A DNA stretch of 64,000 nt from Chryseobacterium sp. StRB126. Its GTDB lineage: Bacteria > Bacteroidota > Bacteroidia > Flavobacteriales > Weeksellaceae. Location: contig NZ_AP014624.1 in assembly GCF_000829375.1 (NCBI RefSeq), positions 5,146,001 to 5,210,000 on the forward strand. Reading direction: 5' to 3'. The number at the start of each line of letters is the position of its first letter. Position 1 is the first letter of the stretch. Below the pieces are notes generated by a model, which was not told where the DNA came from, did no database searches, and saw nothing but the letters and a program-made list of their open reading frames with translations. Of this stretch, positions 20,101-29,071 are shown piece by piece. The position numbers and the translations under genes are program-made.

Positions 20101-20504
20101 GGTATTCATTAAATGGTTTTGATTATCAGTCTTCCAATGTTTTTACAGGATTATCCAGAGGTACTCATACCGTATATGTACTAGGTTCGGATGGATGCCG
20201 CCACGTAACCAAAAACTTCCTGATTGTTAATCTTATCAATACCATTACTCCCAATGGAGATGGTATTAATGATATCCTGAACTATTCAGAATTAGGAATA
20301 AAACAGAATGTATCCATAGAAGTTTCAGATCGATATGGAAATCCTGTATATAAATCTTCTGACAAAAACTATATCTGGGATGGAAAATCAAATGGAAGAA
20401 GTCTTCCTACAGGAACTTATTGGTATGTCATAAAATGGGCTGAACCAGACACCCAATTACCAGTTTCGTATTCAGGATGGCTTTTAATTAAAAATAGAGA
20501 ATAA
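17160..20504 (+). CDS. giant T9SS type B surface protein, IgGFc-binding-like N-terminus, paralog 1
   Basis: The 1114-residue protein has a signal peptide (residues 1-18, ending VNAQ) and then the N-terminal pattern DTEHWFAPM with repeated strands such as ATEDNTTVTLSGYD, GAKIVADKPISVTNGN and MDQAVPVERLGKDF, which resembles the IgGFc-binding domain (to about residue 440). Ig/PKD-like and cadherin-like beta modules follow. The last 85 or so residues form a T9SS type B (gliding-motility-associated) sorting domain: NTITPNGDGINDILNY, SDRYGNPVY, IWDG, PTGTYWYVIKW, and the end GWLLIKNRE. Expected location is the cell surface or medium after T9SS export. It is the first of three adjacent paralogs. Confidence 0.9.
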   Translation: MKKFLLTFCTFFCLLVNAQLDTEHWFAPMSASNLQGTPKGYLYLSTNETVPFTVQVFNNNNVIATVQLSKGNPVKQSISNNMMIASAASSLFKSVSMGLHVKGSKKFFASYRFVVKDQAEFITSKGLAGIGKTFFAGVAPITSAKPYVNSTIGITATEDNTTVTLSGYDQNVIFSDLVSAPSRTFVINKGKSYIIEAQSNLSPNNLKGLVGAKIVADKPISVTNGNFNSIYTTKNSTNVDVLMDQAVPVERLGKDFVMVKGNGPANSGMEAALVIATVNNTKLTVNGNPLNSITLNVGEHYLVQGTYYVSQANGNFNMSISANNNVYVYQLLAGTSTGNIYATGGMNFIPPLSCFLPTEINEIGSIDEIGNDSFNARLNIITQTGATVTVNGTPITANGPASVTGNPNWVTYSIPSVTGNITVTSTKPVTAGIAAGNGAVGYGGYFAGFSSIPVITKTGDCYNGVLLQVEPGYDLYKWYRNGTEILGATTPTINPDLYGSGIYTCEITKNSCETRLTAEYDYATCPPITTTTYDIGSCNTKVITPSFSSSTQSVVPAHTSIMVQPTNGTVSINPTTGEITYTPNAGMTTDFTDTFTYYIQGNGNPAAFEYFKIVVNTHVLKVTNDVQFSCADANGNGTYNLKAASITSTPGVTVDYFTNANLTGPIANPLNYTGPAGNVYANVTSYGCSKVATITLNTFPIPVINTTNFNANSCGNDVDGSVPINFDNVTPLIVANSAISTVKYYLNQADAIAGNNNTLPTNWTYTVNTTVYIRATGNTGSCPPVFGQINFTIGNKVTLITNNANADVCDNDITGSEPVNLNDYKGLFTVDPAVILSFHTSAADAQTGTNAISASQIITSAGGIFYIRFQSNTACANMGVLILSLKTPKKSATLQDQIVCSNEKILLDAGPGFSSYLWSNGATTPSISASAGNYYVDLGFNGCVYRQHVKVNTAQSPVISKIEVSGTTATVYVTGGTPPYRYSLNGFDYQSSNVFTGLSRGTHTVYVLGSDGCRHVTKNFLIVNLINTITPNGDGINDILNYSELGIKQNVSIEVSDRYGNPVYKSSDKNYIWDGKSNGRSLPTGTYWYVIKWAEPDTQLPVSYSGWLLIKNRE

Positions 20505-20552
20505 TTTTAAACATTTATTTACATTTTATTAAAGGTATTTGATTTTTTATTT

Positions 20553-20560
20553 TAATTTTG
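20553..20560 (+). promoter_or_regulatory. -7 promoter element of surface protein gene 2
   Basis: TAATTTTG matches TAnnTTTG and lies 22 bases before the ATG at 20583, in the 78-base gap after paralog 1. The paralogs thus appear to be separate transcription units. Confidence 0.55.
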
Positions 20561-20582
20561 TAGAAATCCTAATTCCATACAC

Positions 20583-23441
20583 ATGAAAAGAATTCTACTC
20601 AGTTTGGTATTAATTTTTTTTACAATTAATACTCTCTTTGCGCAAAGGGATACTGAACACTGGATAGCTCCTTATTATACGAACCCTGTTGGAGGTTTCC
20701 AAAATAAGGTATATCTATCTACCGATTCTACCACCCCATTTGCCGTACAAATACTTAGTAACAATCTCGTAATCGGCACCGTTACCATCGCTAAAGGAGA
20801 CCCAAAAACATTTGATGTGGATGAGACCCTTATCTCTGCCAACGGTATTACTGATGCTTTTGTTGTAGGTTCAAAAGGGCTTTATTTGAAAGCAGAAAGA
20901 CCTTTCTATTGCAGTTTACGACTTGCAAATATTTCCCATGGTGAAATTATTACCAGTAAAGGTAGAGCAGGTATCGGTACTAAGTTTTATGTAGCGACCA
21001 GCCCCAATACAAGAACTCCTACATCATCAGGTGCCAGCACAGATAATTTTACAGCAGGGATTCTAGCTACTGAAGACAATACCTCTGTTACCGTAAGCTG
21101 GAATACTCCCGGATTAAAATTCATTAATGGAAACCTTTCTGTTCAAAGCTATTCGTTTGTCTTAAAGAAAGGGCAATCTTTTATTTTTGCGGGAAAAGTA
21201 GAGGATGCGGCTGCCAATAGCAAAGGCTTCATTGGTGCCAAGATTGTTGCCTCTAAACCAGTAACACTTACCAACGGTAGCTGTAACGGTAATTTTTCAA
21301 CCCCAACTCCTCTTACCGATCCTAATGCTACTCTAGATGGTTCTGATCCTATTCTTGACCAGGCTGTACCTGTAGACAAATTAGGGAATACATTCGCCAT
21401 GGTAAAGACCAGATCTACACAGCCAGACTCCAATATGGAAGGAGGTCTTATTATTGCCACTGAAGATAATACTCAAGTATACATCAACGGATCAGGCACG
21501 CCTGTTGCCACTCTAAATGAGGGTGGTTGGTATAGAATCAATGAGCCAAGCTATGCACCTCAATCTGGAGGAGCTCATTCTAACATGTTTATTTCCACAT
21601 CCAAGAATGTATACCTTTATCAATTTATTGGAATTGATGATAGTGATGCCACCAATGGATTCAATTATATTCCACCATTGAACTGTTTCTTGCCAAGAAA
21701 AATTGATGAAATTGGTAAAATCAATGAAATGCCAGGCATTGGTACTTCTACTATCAAATTAAAGCTTAATATATTAACTGAAGCGGGAGCTACTGTAATG
21801 GTAAATGGTGTTCCCCCTACAGCAGCTGAGGGCCCCTACCCTTTAACAGGAAATTCCCAATGGGTAACCTATTCAGTAGCAAACTTCCCTCCAAACCTCA
21901 CCATTACCTCTAATAAAGCAGTAACTGCCGGAATTAACGGAGGATTTAGTTCAGCCGGGTATGGCGGATATTTTGCAGGATTCTCATCAACTCCTTTTAT
22001 CAATAAAAAATCAGGAGACTGTGTTCCTGGAATTATTCTGCAAGTAGAGGAAGGCTATGATACCTACCAATGGTTTCTTAATGACGTTCCTATTTCCGGA
22101 GCAACTACTTTTACCTATTTGCCAACACAGCCTGGTTATTATACTGTAAAAGTAACAATGGGAGCATGTCAATCAATTGTAACAGCTCCTTATAAAGTAA
22201 CCAACTGTTTAAAGAAGACCACTAAAGAAGAACCGGCTTGTTCTACCAAGATCATTACTCCAACGTTCACTTCTTCAACACAGACTCCGGTAATAAGTAC
22301 GATAAAGATTCTTACCCCTCCTGCTAATGGAACAGCGGTAATAAATTCAGATGGTACAATTACTTATACCCCAAAACCTAATTTTGAAGGAACAGATAAA
22401 ATTGTATATACATTCTGTGGTGATTCTGCAGACTTTATGGACTGTGAAGAAGTCACCCTAAATCTGATCGTTGTCCCTTTCATTGTGAAGGATGCCACTA
22501 TTAAAGCTTGTTGGTATGATGTAGCACCTTATGCTTATTTTGACCTGACAAAAGCCAACGTTACAGATTATGGAAATGCCACAAAAAAATATTACCGCAC
22601 ATTAAAGGATCTTACTGCAGGAATCAATGAAATATCAGCCACAGTTGCAGTCAATTATCCTGCAACAGGAGGTTTTGTATATGTTAAGATTACTACTGAG
22701 CAGGGATGTACTGCTACTGCTAAAATTGAACTTATTCCAATTCCCGTTAAAAAATCCCCTATTCTTGTAGATAAATATATCTGTATTGATGATAAAACAG
22801 ATCTGGAAGCAGGTACTGGATATGATTCTTATCAATGGAGCACAGGAGCAACCAGCTCAGGAATCAGAGGCGTAGGTGTAGGAGAATACAGTGTAATTCT
22901 TGAGAAAAACGGATGCTTCCTTACTCAGGTAGTAAGAGTAAGAAAAGCACAGGATCCTGTTATTCAACAAATTGAAATTAATAACACAACCGCTACAGTA
23001 ATTGTGGCAGGCGGTAAAGCTCCTTACAAATATTCTGTGGATGGAACTACCAACTGGCAAGATTCTAATTCTTTCACAGGATTAAGCAGAGGCCAGCATA
23101 GATTCTACGTAAAAGATGCTTATAACTGTACCCCTATTTCGGCAGAAGTTACAGTTCCTAATTTATTGAATGCTATCACTCCTAACGGGGATAACATCAA
23201 TGATTATATCGATTACAGTGATCTTGCTTATAAAGAGAACCTTAGCTTTGTCATCTATGACAGATACGGAAATATGATATTTACCGGAAATAAATTCAAC
23301 AATTACAAGTGGGACGGAAGACACTTCGACAAAAAGCTTGTAACAGGTACATACTGGTATCACGTTTCATGGAATGAATCTAACAAAGAAAAAACAGAAA
23401 TAAAATATACTGGCTGGATTATGGTAAAAAACAGAGAATAA
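20583..23441 (+). CDS. giant T9SS type B surface protein, IgGFc-binding-like N-terminus, paralog 2
   Basis: The 952-residue protein has the same build as its neighbours. After the signal peptide (ending LFAQ) come DTEHWIAPY, ATEDNTSVTVSWN, GAKIVASKPVTLTNGS and LDQAVPVDKLGNTF of the IgGFc-binding-like region, then GYGGYFAGFSSTPF, an Ig-like EEGYDTYQWFLND module, a beta module with YTPKPNFEGTDKIVYTFCGD, and the type B sorting domain from NAITPNGDNINDYIDY to GWIMVKNRE. It is about 170 residues shorter than the other two because it lacks one of the repeated modules seen between the beta region and the C-terminus. Ligand is unknown. Confidence 0.9.
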   Translation: MKRILLSLVLIFFTINTLFAQRDTEHWIAPYYTNPVGGFQNKVYLSTDSTTPFAVQILSNNLVIGTVTIAKGDPKTFDVDETLISANGITDAFVVGSKGLYLKAERPFYCSLRLANISHGEIITSKGRAGIGTKFYVATSPNTRTPTSSGASTDNFTAGILATEDNTSVTVSWNTPGLKFINGNLSVQSYSFVLKKGQSFIFAGKVEDAAANSKGFIGAKIVASKPVTLTNGSCNGNFSTPTPLTDPNATLDGSDPILDQAVPVDKLGNTFAMVKTRSTQPDSNMEGGLIIATEDNTQVYINGSGTPVATLNEGGWYRINEPSYAPQSGGAHSNMFISTSKNVYLYQFIGIDDSDATNGFNYIPPLNCFLPRKIDEIGKINEMPGIGTSTIKLKLNILTEAGATVMVNGVPPTAAEGPYPLTGNSQWVTYSVANFPPNLTITSNKAVTAGINGGFSSAGYGGYFAGFSSTPFINKKSGDCVPGIILQVEEGYDTYQWFLNDVPISGATTFTYLPTQPGYYTVKVTMGACQSIVTAPYKVTNCLKKTTKEEPACSTKIITPTFTSSTQTPVISTIKILTPPANGTAVINSDGTITYTPKPNFEGTDKIVYTFCGDSADFMDCEEVTLNLIVVPFIVKDATIKACWYDVAPYAYFDLTKANVTDYGNATKKYYRTLKDLTAGINEISATVAVNYPATGGFVYVKITTEQGCTATAKIELIPIPVKKSPILVDKYICIDDKTDLEAGTGYDSYQWSTGATSSGIRGVGVGEYSVILEKNGCFLTQVVRVRKAQDPVIQQIEINNTTATVIVAGGKAPYKYSVDGTTNWQDSNSFTGLSRGQHRFYVKDAYNCTPISAEVTVPNLLNAITPNGDNINDYIDYSDLAYKENLSFVIYDRYGNMIFTGNKFNNYKWDGRHFDKKLVTGTYWYHVSWNESNKEKTEIKYTGWIMVKNRE

Positions 23442-23462
23442 TCATTCAGATTTATAATATTC

Positions 23463-23495
23463 AAAACCACGATTTTAAAATCGTGGTTTTTTTAT
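23463..23495 (+). terminator. terminator after surface protein gene 2
   Basis: A perfect 28-base palindrome (AAAACCACGATTTT and its complement) runs into a T tract, 21 bases after the stop codon. Confidence 0.9.
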
Positions 23496-23527
23496 TGCAT
23501 TTTCAATACATCAATGCTTTTTATTAT

Positions 23528-23535
23528 TAAATTTG
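23528..23535 (+). promoter_or_regulatory. -7 promoter element of surface protein gene 3
   Basis: TAAATTTG matches TAnnTTTG and lies 19 bases before the ATG at 23555, just after the terminator of paralog 2. Confidence 0.55.
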
Positions 23536-23554
23536 TGATAAATACCATCTCTGA

Positions 23555-26500
23555 ATGAAGAAAATTCTATCTTTTTTATTTATATTTTATATATTCTCCT
23601 CTACTTTTGCTCAATTAGACAGAGAACATTGGTTTGCTCCAATGGTAGACAGGTCTGGCGCCCCCTCTCCTTATCAGAAACTCTATTTGTCTACCAGCCG
23701 AACAACTCCGTTTCCGGTGAATATCTATAACAATAATGTTCTGATCGGAACAGTAAATATCAGTAAAAATAATCCGCAGAAATTTGATGTTTTAAGAAAT
23801 TATATCATCACCACTCAACAGGCAGATCTATTTACTCCTACCACAAAAGGATTGTATCTGAAGGCAGAATTTCCATTTTATGCAAACTTAAGATTTTCAG
23901 TATTTAATCATGCAGAAATCATTACTTCTAAGGGAATTCCTTCAACGGGAAAAAGCTTCTTTGCAGCATCGGTTCCTATCAGTGTAAATAATGACATCCT
24001 GAATTTTATGACCAGTATTCTGGCCACAGAAGACAATACAACCATTACCATTACCGGCTACAGTCCACTTGTTCAGTTTTCAAACGGAACCACAGGAGCC
24101 ACCAACCCCATCATAAATATTACTTTAAACAAAGGACAATCCTATATTCTTGACGGTATTGGAAACAGCACCGGAAACTTTGATGGTTTTATTGGAGCTA
24201 AAATTACCTCAAACAAACCCATCAATGTCACCAATGGAAACTTCAATGGTCAGTATGCTGGAAATTTCCCAACCAGTTCTGATATTTTAATGGATCAGGC
24301 CGTACCTGTTGACAGGCTCGGAAGTGAATTTGCTCTTGTTAAAGGCAACGGAAGTATTGGAGCCAATATGGAAGGAGCCGTGGTTATTGCTACCCAGGAC
24401 AATACTCAGATCTACGTAAATAATGAATTATTACCTATCGCTACACTGAATACCGGAAAATATTTTGTTATTCCTGATACTAAGTACAGTCTTCAGGGTG
24501 GTGGTCATTACAATTTATATATTAAAACTTCTAAGAATGCCTATGTTTACCAGATTTTAGCAGGAGATTCAAATACGGTGAGTGAAGTAGCTACCGGAGG
24601 TTTCAATTTTATTCCTGCTTTAAACTGCTATCTTCCCAAACAAATTAACGAATTGGGTTTTATCAACGAAAATTTTGTTCATTCCAATATAAACCCTTCC
24701 GGAGTTCTTAATATTCCCACAAAACTGAATCTGATTACAGAAAAAGGAGCGATAGTTACCGTAAATGGAGGCACTCCACCCGCCTCTACAGGGCCTTACA
24801 ATATGACAGGAACCAATAACTGGGTTACTTATGGAATTCCCAATATTACAGGAACCATAACAATAGTTTCCAGTAAAGCCATTACTGCAGGAATCACAGC
24901 TGGGAGTGATGCTGTGGGATATGGAGGTTTCTTTGCAGGCTTTCCTACACAACCCGTTATTTTAAAATCCGGAGGATCATGCATTCCTGGAATTGAACTT
25001 ACAGTAGATCCCATTATTTATGACACCTACCAATGGTATAGAAACGGAATAGCAATTTCAGGAGCAAACAACTCCTCCATCACTCCTACCCAATCCGGTT
25101 ATTATACCTGCTCTGTAACAATGGGAAGCTGTGCTCCTTTAGTTACTGAACAGTTTAAAGTAACAAATTGTACAAAACTGACTGCTACAGCTTATGATGT
25201 ATGTAGTACTCAGATCATTACTCCAACCTTCAGTAATTCATCACAAATTCCGGTACCCTCTACTGTAGCTATCACCACTCCGCCAGCACTAGGTACAGCG
25301 GTGATAAATCCTACCACCGGAATCATTACCTATACCGTCAATACTCCCGGCACAGCAGGAAATGATACCTTTACCTACACTTTCTGTGGAAATGACCCTG
25401 ACTTTCCTGATTGCGAAACGGTAACTGTAAAGATCAATATTAAAGCTATTATTCCTACTAATGCAGTATTATTTGCTTGTGATGTAAATGGAAAAGGAAC
25501 ATTTGACCTTACAACGGCCAGTGTAACAACTAACAGCCCTGTTACTAAAACCTACTATCCGACACTAGCAGATGCACAAACAGAAAACCCGGCAGCTCTA
25601 ATTACCACTCCTAATGTTTATTCAGGAACAAACGGTACTATCATTTATGCTGTACTCAAAAATACACTTGGATGTAAAAGCATTGCCCAAATCACTCTAT
25701 CTCTTTATAATAAGGCCACAGTACCGGATAATTACAATGGTACATTCTGTGATGATAATTTTGATGGAACCGTAAACATCCTTCTCTCTAACATTACACC
25801 AATTATCCTTAACAATCCTAATTATTTTACAGTAAGATACTATGCAAATTTAGCAGATGCCAACGCAGGAAACACGATCACCCTTCCTAATAACTGGAGT
25901 TATACCACAACCACTACAATTTACATCAGAGTAGATTCTCCTGATGGATGTCCTCCTGTTATTAAACCTCTAAAATTCAGTATTGGCGACAAAATAAAGT
26001 TAGCAAGCCAATCCGTAACAGAAAATGTATGTGATGATGATCTGGATGGGATAAAAACCGTAAACCTTGTCCAGTTTATTCCTATGTTTATTGTGGATCC
26101 GAATGTTACTTTTACTTTTCATGGAAGCTTAGCTGATGCCCAGAACAACACCAACCCGCTAGCAGCAACAGTAAATATTACAACACCACAAACGTTTTAT
26201 ATCCGTTTTGAAAAAAATGGAAGTTGTCCGGAAGTAGCTTCCATCAAAATCTCCATTAAAATTCCTAAAACGTCAGCCCTTCTTGTAGATCAGATGATTT
26301 GCCCTAAAACGACAACAACACTGAATGCAGGACCAGGATTTGATAAATACTTATGGAGTACAGGAGCAACCACCCCTTCCATTACTAACGTATCTGCCGG
26401 AGGCTATTGGGTGGAACTTACTTCTAACGGATGTACTTACAAACAGAGTGTAAATGTTACTGAATACACAATACCAACCATCACATCCATTGAAATTGAT

Positions 26501-26950
26501 GGCACAACCGTGAAAATTGGTGTAAGTGGTGGTACTCCACCCTACGAATACTCTTTGGATGGTGTTATATGGCAGACTTCAAATATTTTCTATGATGTAC
26601 CAAGAGGTGCTCATTATGTGGTGGTAAGAGATTCTAAAATGTGTGCAGAAGTGAAAAAGGAATTCGCTATTATTAACCTTATCAATACCATTACTCCCAA
26701 TGGAGACGGGCTTAACGAAACGATAGATTATTCAGCCTTAATGTCCCACGATAATCTTGTATTCAGGATCTTTGACCGATATGGAGCTGAACTTTTCAGA
26801 GGAACTCGTGAGAACCGGTATATCTGGGATGGAAGAGTTGGAGGCAGATATACTCCTACAGCCACTTATTGGTACTTTATCAGCTGGACAGAATATGGGT
26901 CCTCGGTTTCAATAAAGCATTCAAGCTGGTTGTTGGTAAGACATAGATAA
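23555..26950 (+). CDS. giant T9SS type B surface protein, IgGFc-binding-like N-terminus, paralog 3
   Basis: The 1131-residue protein has a signal peptide (ending TFAQ), the start DREHWFAPM, ATEDNTTITITGYS, GAKITSNKPINVTNGN and MDQAVPVDRLGSEF of the IgGFc-binding-like region, GYGGFFAGFPTQP, an Ig-like module, and beta modules with paired ADAQ- and ADANAGN-type repeats also found in paralog 1. The type B sorting domain runs from NTITPNGDGLNETIDY to the end SWLLVRHR. Paralogs 1 and 3 share the same module number and look closest. They probably arose by tandem duplication and could be alternative adhesins; no ligand can be inferred. Confidence 0.9.
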   Translation: MKKILSFLFIFYIFSSTFAQLDREHWFAPMVDRSGAPSPYQKLYLSTSRTTPFPVNIYNNNVLIGTVNISKNNPQKFDVLRNYIITTQQADLFTPTTKGLYLKAEFPFYANLRFSVFNHAEIITSKGIPSTGKSFFAASVPISVNNDILNFMTSILATEDNTTITITGYSPLVQFSNGTTGATNPIINITLNKGQSYILDGIGNSTGNFDGFIGAKITSNKPINVTNGNFNGQYAGNFPTSSDILMDQAVPVDRLGSEFALVKGNGSIGANMEGAVVIATQDNTQIYVNNELLPIATLNTGKYFVIPDTKYSLQGGGHYNLYIKTSKNAYVYQILAGDSNTVSEVATGGFNFIPALNCYLPKQINELGFINENFVHSNINPSGVLNIPTKLNLITEKGAIVTVNGGTPPASTGPYNMTGTNNWVTYGIPNITGTITIVSSKAITAGITAGSDAVGYGGFFAGFPTQPVILKSGGSCIPGIELTVDPIIYDTYQWYRNGIAISGANNSSITPTQSGYYTCSVTMGSCAPLVTEQFKVTNCTKLTATAYDVCSTQIITPTFSNSSQIPVPSTVAITTPPALGTAVINPTTGIITYTVNTPGTAGNDTFTYTFCGNDPDFPDCETVTVKINIKAIIPTNAVLFACDVNGKGTFDLTTASVTTNSPVTKTYYPTLADAQTENPAALITTPNVYSGTNGTIIYAVLKNTLGCKSIAQITLSLYNKATVPDNYNGTFCDDNFDGTVNILLSNITPIILNNPNYFTVRYYANLADANAGNTITLPNNWSYTTTTTIYIRVDSPDGCPPVIKPLKFSIGDKIKLASQSVTENVCDDDLDGIKTVNLVQFIPMFIVDPNVTFTFHGSLADAQNNTNPLAATVNITTPQTFYIRFEKNGSCPEVASIKISIKIPKTSALLVDQMICPKTTTTLNAGPGFDKYLWSTGATTPSITNVSAGGYWVELTSNGCTYKQSVNVTEYTIPTITSIEIDGTTVKIGVSGGTPPYEYSLDGVIWQTSNIFYDVPRGAHYVVVRDSKMCAEVKKEFAIINLINTITPNGDGLNETIDYSALMSHDNLVFRIFDRYGAELFRGTRENRYIWDGRVGGRYTPTATYWYFISWTEYGSSVSIKHSSWLLVRHR

Positions 26951-26955
26951 AACAT

Positions 26956-26995
26956 ATAAAAGGTTGAAAGAAAGTAATTTTTTTCAACCTTTTAT
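26956..26995 (+). terminator. terminator after surface protein gene 3
   Basis: Fourteen paired bases (ATAAAAGGTTGAAA and complement) around a 12-base loop begin five bases after the stop codon. Confidence 0.8.
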
Positions 26996-27124
26996 TATAT
27001 ATCCCGGATCGTATCCTGATCGGAAATATATTTATAACATTCATTAACAATTGAATACTAAAGTTTAATATAACTTTAACCACTATTCCTTATCTAACTA
27101 AGCACAAATTGCTGTATTTCTATG

Positions 27125-27132
27125 TAATTTTG
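27125..27132 (+). promoter_or_regulatory. -7 promoter element of the gene at 27141
   Basis: TAATTTTG matches TAnnTTTG only eight bases before the ATG, so the mRNA should be leaderless or nearly so. Confidence 0.55.
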
Positions 27133-27140
27133 CCAATTAT

Positions 27141-27947
27141 ATGAAGAAACTGTTTACTCTGTTGCTATTGATTTTTCTGGCAAAAATCAATGCTCAAATA
27201 TATTCCGGGGAGGTATTTCTAAGAGATAACTCCATCCTTTATCTTAATCAGGTATATGTTACCAATCTCAATACACAAAAAACTGTACTTGCTGACTACA
27301 ACGGTAATTTCAATGTCCCGGCCAACCCCGGAGATGTTATCCGTTTTACATCTATTGTTACGGAAAGAAAGGATATTAAGATGACCCCTCAGCTATTAGC
27401 GCAGAAAAATCTTGTAGAGCTGAAAATCGCATATTATGAGATTCAGGAAATTGTACTCAGCAGGTTCAAGCCTACAGGAAACCTCCGGTATGATGTAAAC
27501 TCTCTCAGAAAAGAAGATAAAGCACTGGCCATTAAAAAAGTTATCGGACTTCCTGAGCCTAAGGGAGATGGTACACCTCCAGAGCTTCCTGTTGCAGGAT
27601 TAAGGGATGGTGGCCTTACTTTCAGCCTTGAAAGTATTTATGATATGCTTTCCGGTGAAAGAAAGAAAAAGCAGCGCTATCAGGCCTACGAAAGGATGAA
27701 TAGCTCTGTCGCTCAGGTTAAAAACTATTTAGGAAAAGATTATTTTGCGAAGTTTAAAATTCCGGAAAACCTCATTGATAACTTTTTACAATTTGTATAT
27801 ACTTCGGAAAATATACAGCCTTATATATTGGCAGGAAACTTTGAAGCTATAAAAATTCCTATTGAAAAATATATGCCTATCTATCAGAAGAGATTAAGGA
27901 ACTCACACCTTCAGGAAGTTGTGGCTACCCAGCAAACCGAGAAATAA
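27141..27947 (+). CDS. secreted carboxypeptidase-regulatory-like domain protein
   Basis: The 268-residue protein has a signal peptide (residues 1-18, ending INAQ) followed by a short CarboxypepD_reg-like beta domain: YSGEVFLRDNSILYLNQVYVTN, then a DYNGNFNVPANPGDVIRFTS segment typical of that fold. The rest is helical and charged with no recognised motif. It lacks a TonB-dependent channel and a T9SS tail, so it is probably periplasmic or outer-membrane associated. Similar stand-alone proteins are common in flavobacteria and mostly uncharacterised. It stands as a single gene between terminators. Confidence 0.75.
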   Translation: MKKLFTLLLLIFLAKINAQIYSGEVFLRDNSILYLNQVYVTNLNTQKTVLADYNGNFNVPANPGDVIRFTSIVTERKDIKMTPQLLAQKNLVELKIAYYEIQEIVLSRFKPTGNLRYDVNSLRKEDKALAIKKVIGLPEPKGDGTPPELPVAGLRDGGLTFSLESIYDMLSGERKKKQRYQAYERMNSSVAQVKNYLGKDYFAKFKIPENLIDNFLQFVYTSENIQPYILAGNFEAIKIPIEKYMPIYQKRLRNSHLQEVVATQQTEK

Positions 27948-27961
27948 CAATTCGCACGCAT

Positions 27962-28001
27962 AAAAAAATCCATGTAGTAGATAGACTGCATGGATTTTTT
28001 T
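27962..28001 (+). terminator. rho-independent terminator
   Basis: Seventeen nearly perfect pairs (left arm ends ATCCATGTAGT, right arm starts ACTGCATGGAT) with a six-base loop are followed by a T tract, 14 bases after the stop codon. Confidence 0.88.
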
Positions 28002-28198
28002 ATGGCAAGCAGTCCTCTATTATCAATCATTCAATCTTTATAGAATACATATCGTTTATATTCAAAAATATGCTTAATTTTATATCACGATCACGTGTTT
28101 AAAATAAAAGCAATACTATTTCGTTATCCTAGTAAAGACTAATTGACCCAAACACAAATTAAGAAAAAGTACCAAATTTTTAACTTAATATTATATTA

Positions 28199-28972
28199 AT
28201 GAAAAAAATACTTTTACTTCTTGCCTCGGTCTTGTTTTTCAGCGTTTCTGCCCAAAAGAAGGGAAAAGATTACAGCGAAATTCTGAAAAGCAATAATATC
28301 TATGAAATCAACGCGTTCTTGAGAGATGCTCATCCTGATGATCCCCGGAGATCTGTCCTAAAGCCACGGGTTATGGAAATGATGAAGGAATATATCAAAA
28401 ATGCCCATCCTGAAGATCAGAAAGTAAAAGACATGCAGGAGATGCTGGCCTTATTAAGAAGGCGGCCTTCCACCAAGATCACTTTTGATGAAATGAATGC
28501 CATTATCAAACAGAAACAGATCGCCAAATATAAAGCTGAACTTGCCGCCAAAAAATCAACAGAAACTTATACACCCAGCAACGCACAAAATACTTTTGTT
28601 GTTAACGCATCAGCTAATGCAGCTATTCCCAATGCAGAAGCAGAGGAATTCAATATGCTGATGAATATCTCTCCTATTGAGCATCAAAATAAAACCGTTA
28701 AAATTCTTAACTCCTTATTTGACAATGATCCCAATGCTAAAGAATGCATTGTTCTCATTCAAAATCAATCTGACTGTAATATTATTGTAAGAATGGAAGG
28801 GGTGGGAAATACAAAGTATAGACTTGCCGTTCCGGCTCATAAAGACAACTCAATTGTAGTAGAAAAAGGCCAGTATCTTTTTACAAGTCTGGTTTGCGGC
28901 GCCCAATATGCATCACAAAAAACCATTCAAAAACCAATCATGGTTGCCTTAGGCAGCGCAACAGCAAAATAA
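28199..28972 (+). CDS. secreted DUF6759-like protein, paralog 2
   Basis: The 257-residue protein has a signal peptide (ending VSAQ) and an N-terminal region with LKSNNIYEINAFLRDAHPDDPRRSVLKPR, also found in paralog 3. A helical stretch with EAEEFNMLMNISPIEHQNKTV leads to the conserved C-terminal domain: NQSDCNIIVRMEG, YRLAVPAHKDNSIVVEKGQY and LVCGAQYASQK. Both conserved cysteines are present. Function is unknown. It lies upstream of trmB, which sits between paralogs 2 and 3 on the same strand. Confidence 0.72.
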   Translation: MKKILLLLASVLFFSVSAQKKGKDYSEILKSNNIYEINAFLRDAHPDDPRRSVLKPRVMEMMKEYIKNAHPEDQKVKDMQEMLALLRRRPSTKITFDEMNAIIKQKQIAKYKAELAAKKSTETYTPSNAQNTFVVNASANAAIPNAEAEEFNMLMNISPIEHQNKTVKILNSLFDNDPNAKECIVLIQNQSDCNIIVRMEGVGNTKYRLAVPAHKDNSIVVEKGQYLFTSLVCGAQYASQKTIQKPIMVALGSATAK

Positions 28973-29042
28973 TCAAAACAATATAATAGTTTCACCATAG
29001 GTCTTTTAGTTTTAAAAGGCCTCAATTCTGTGTAAATTTTAT

Positions 29043-29050
29043 TACTTTTG
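29043..29050 (+). promoter_or_regulatory. -7 promoter element of trmB
   Basis: TACTTTTG matches TAnnTTTG and lies 21 bases before the ATG at 29072. Confidence 0.6.
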
Positions 29051-29051
29051 C

Positions 29052-29070
29052 AGTCATTTTATAAATGACT
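29052..29070 (+). repeat. hairpin in the trmB leader, abutting the start codon
   Basis: AGTCATTT and AAATGACT pair perfectly around a three-base loop. The hairpin ends one base before the trmB ATG and fills nearly the whole predicted leader, so it could influence translation. It has no T tract and is not a terminator. Confidence 0.6.
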
Positions 29071-29071
29071 C

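Noticed and set aside
28998..29021. Imperfect hairpin after DUF6759-like paralog 2 as a terminator
   Set aside because: The stem has a G-U pair and the following bases are not T-rich; evidence is too weak to list.
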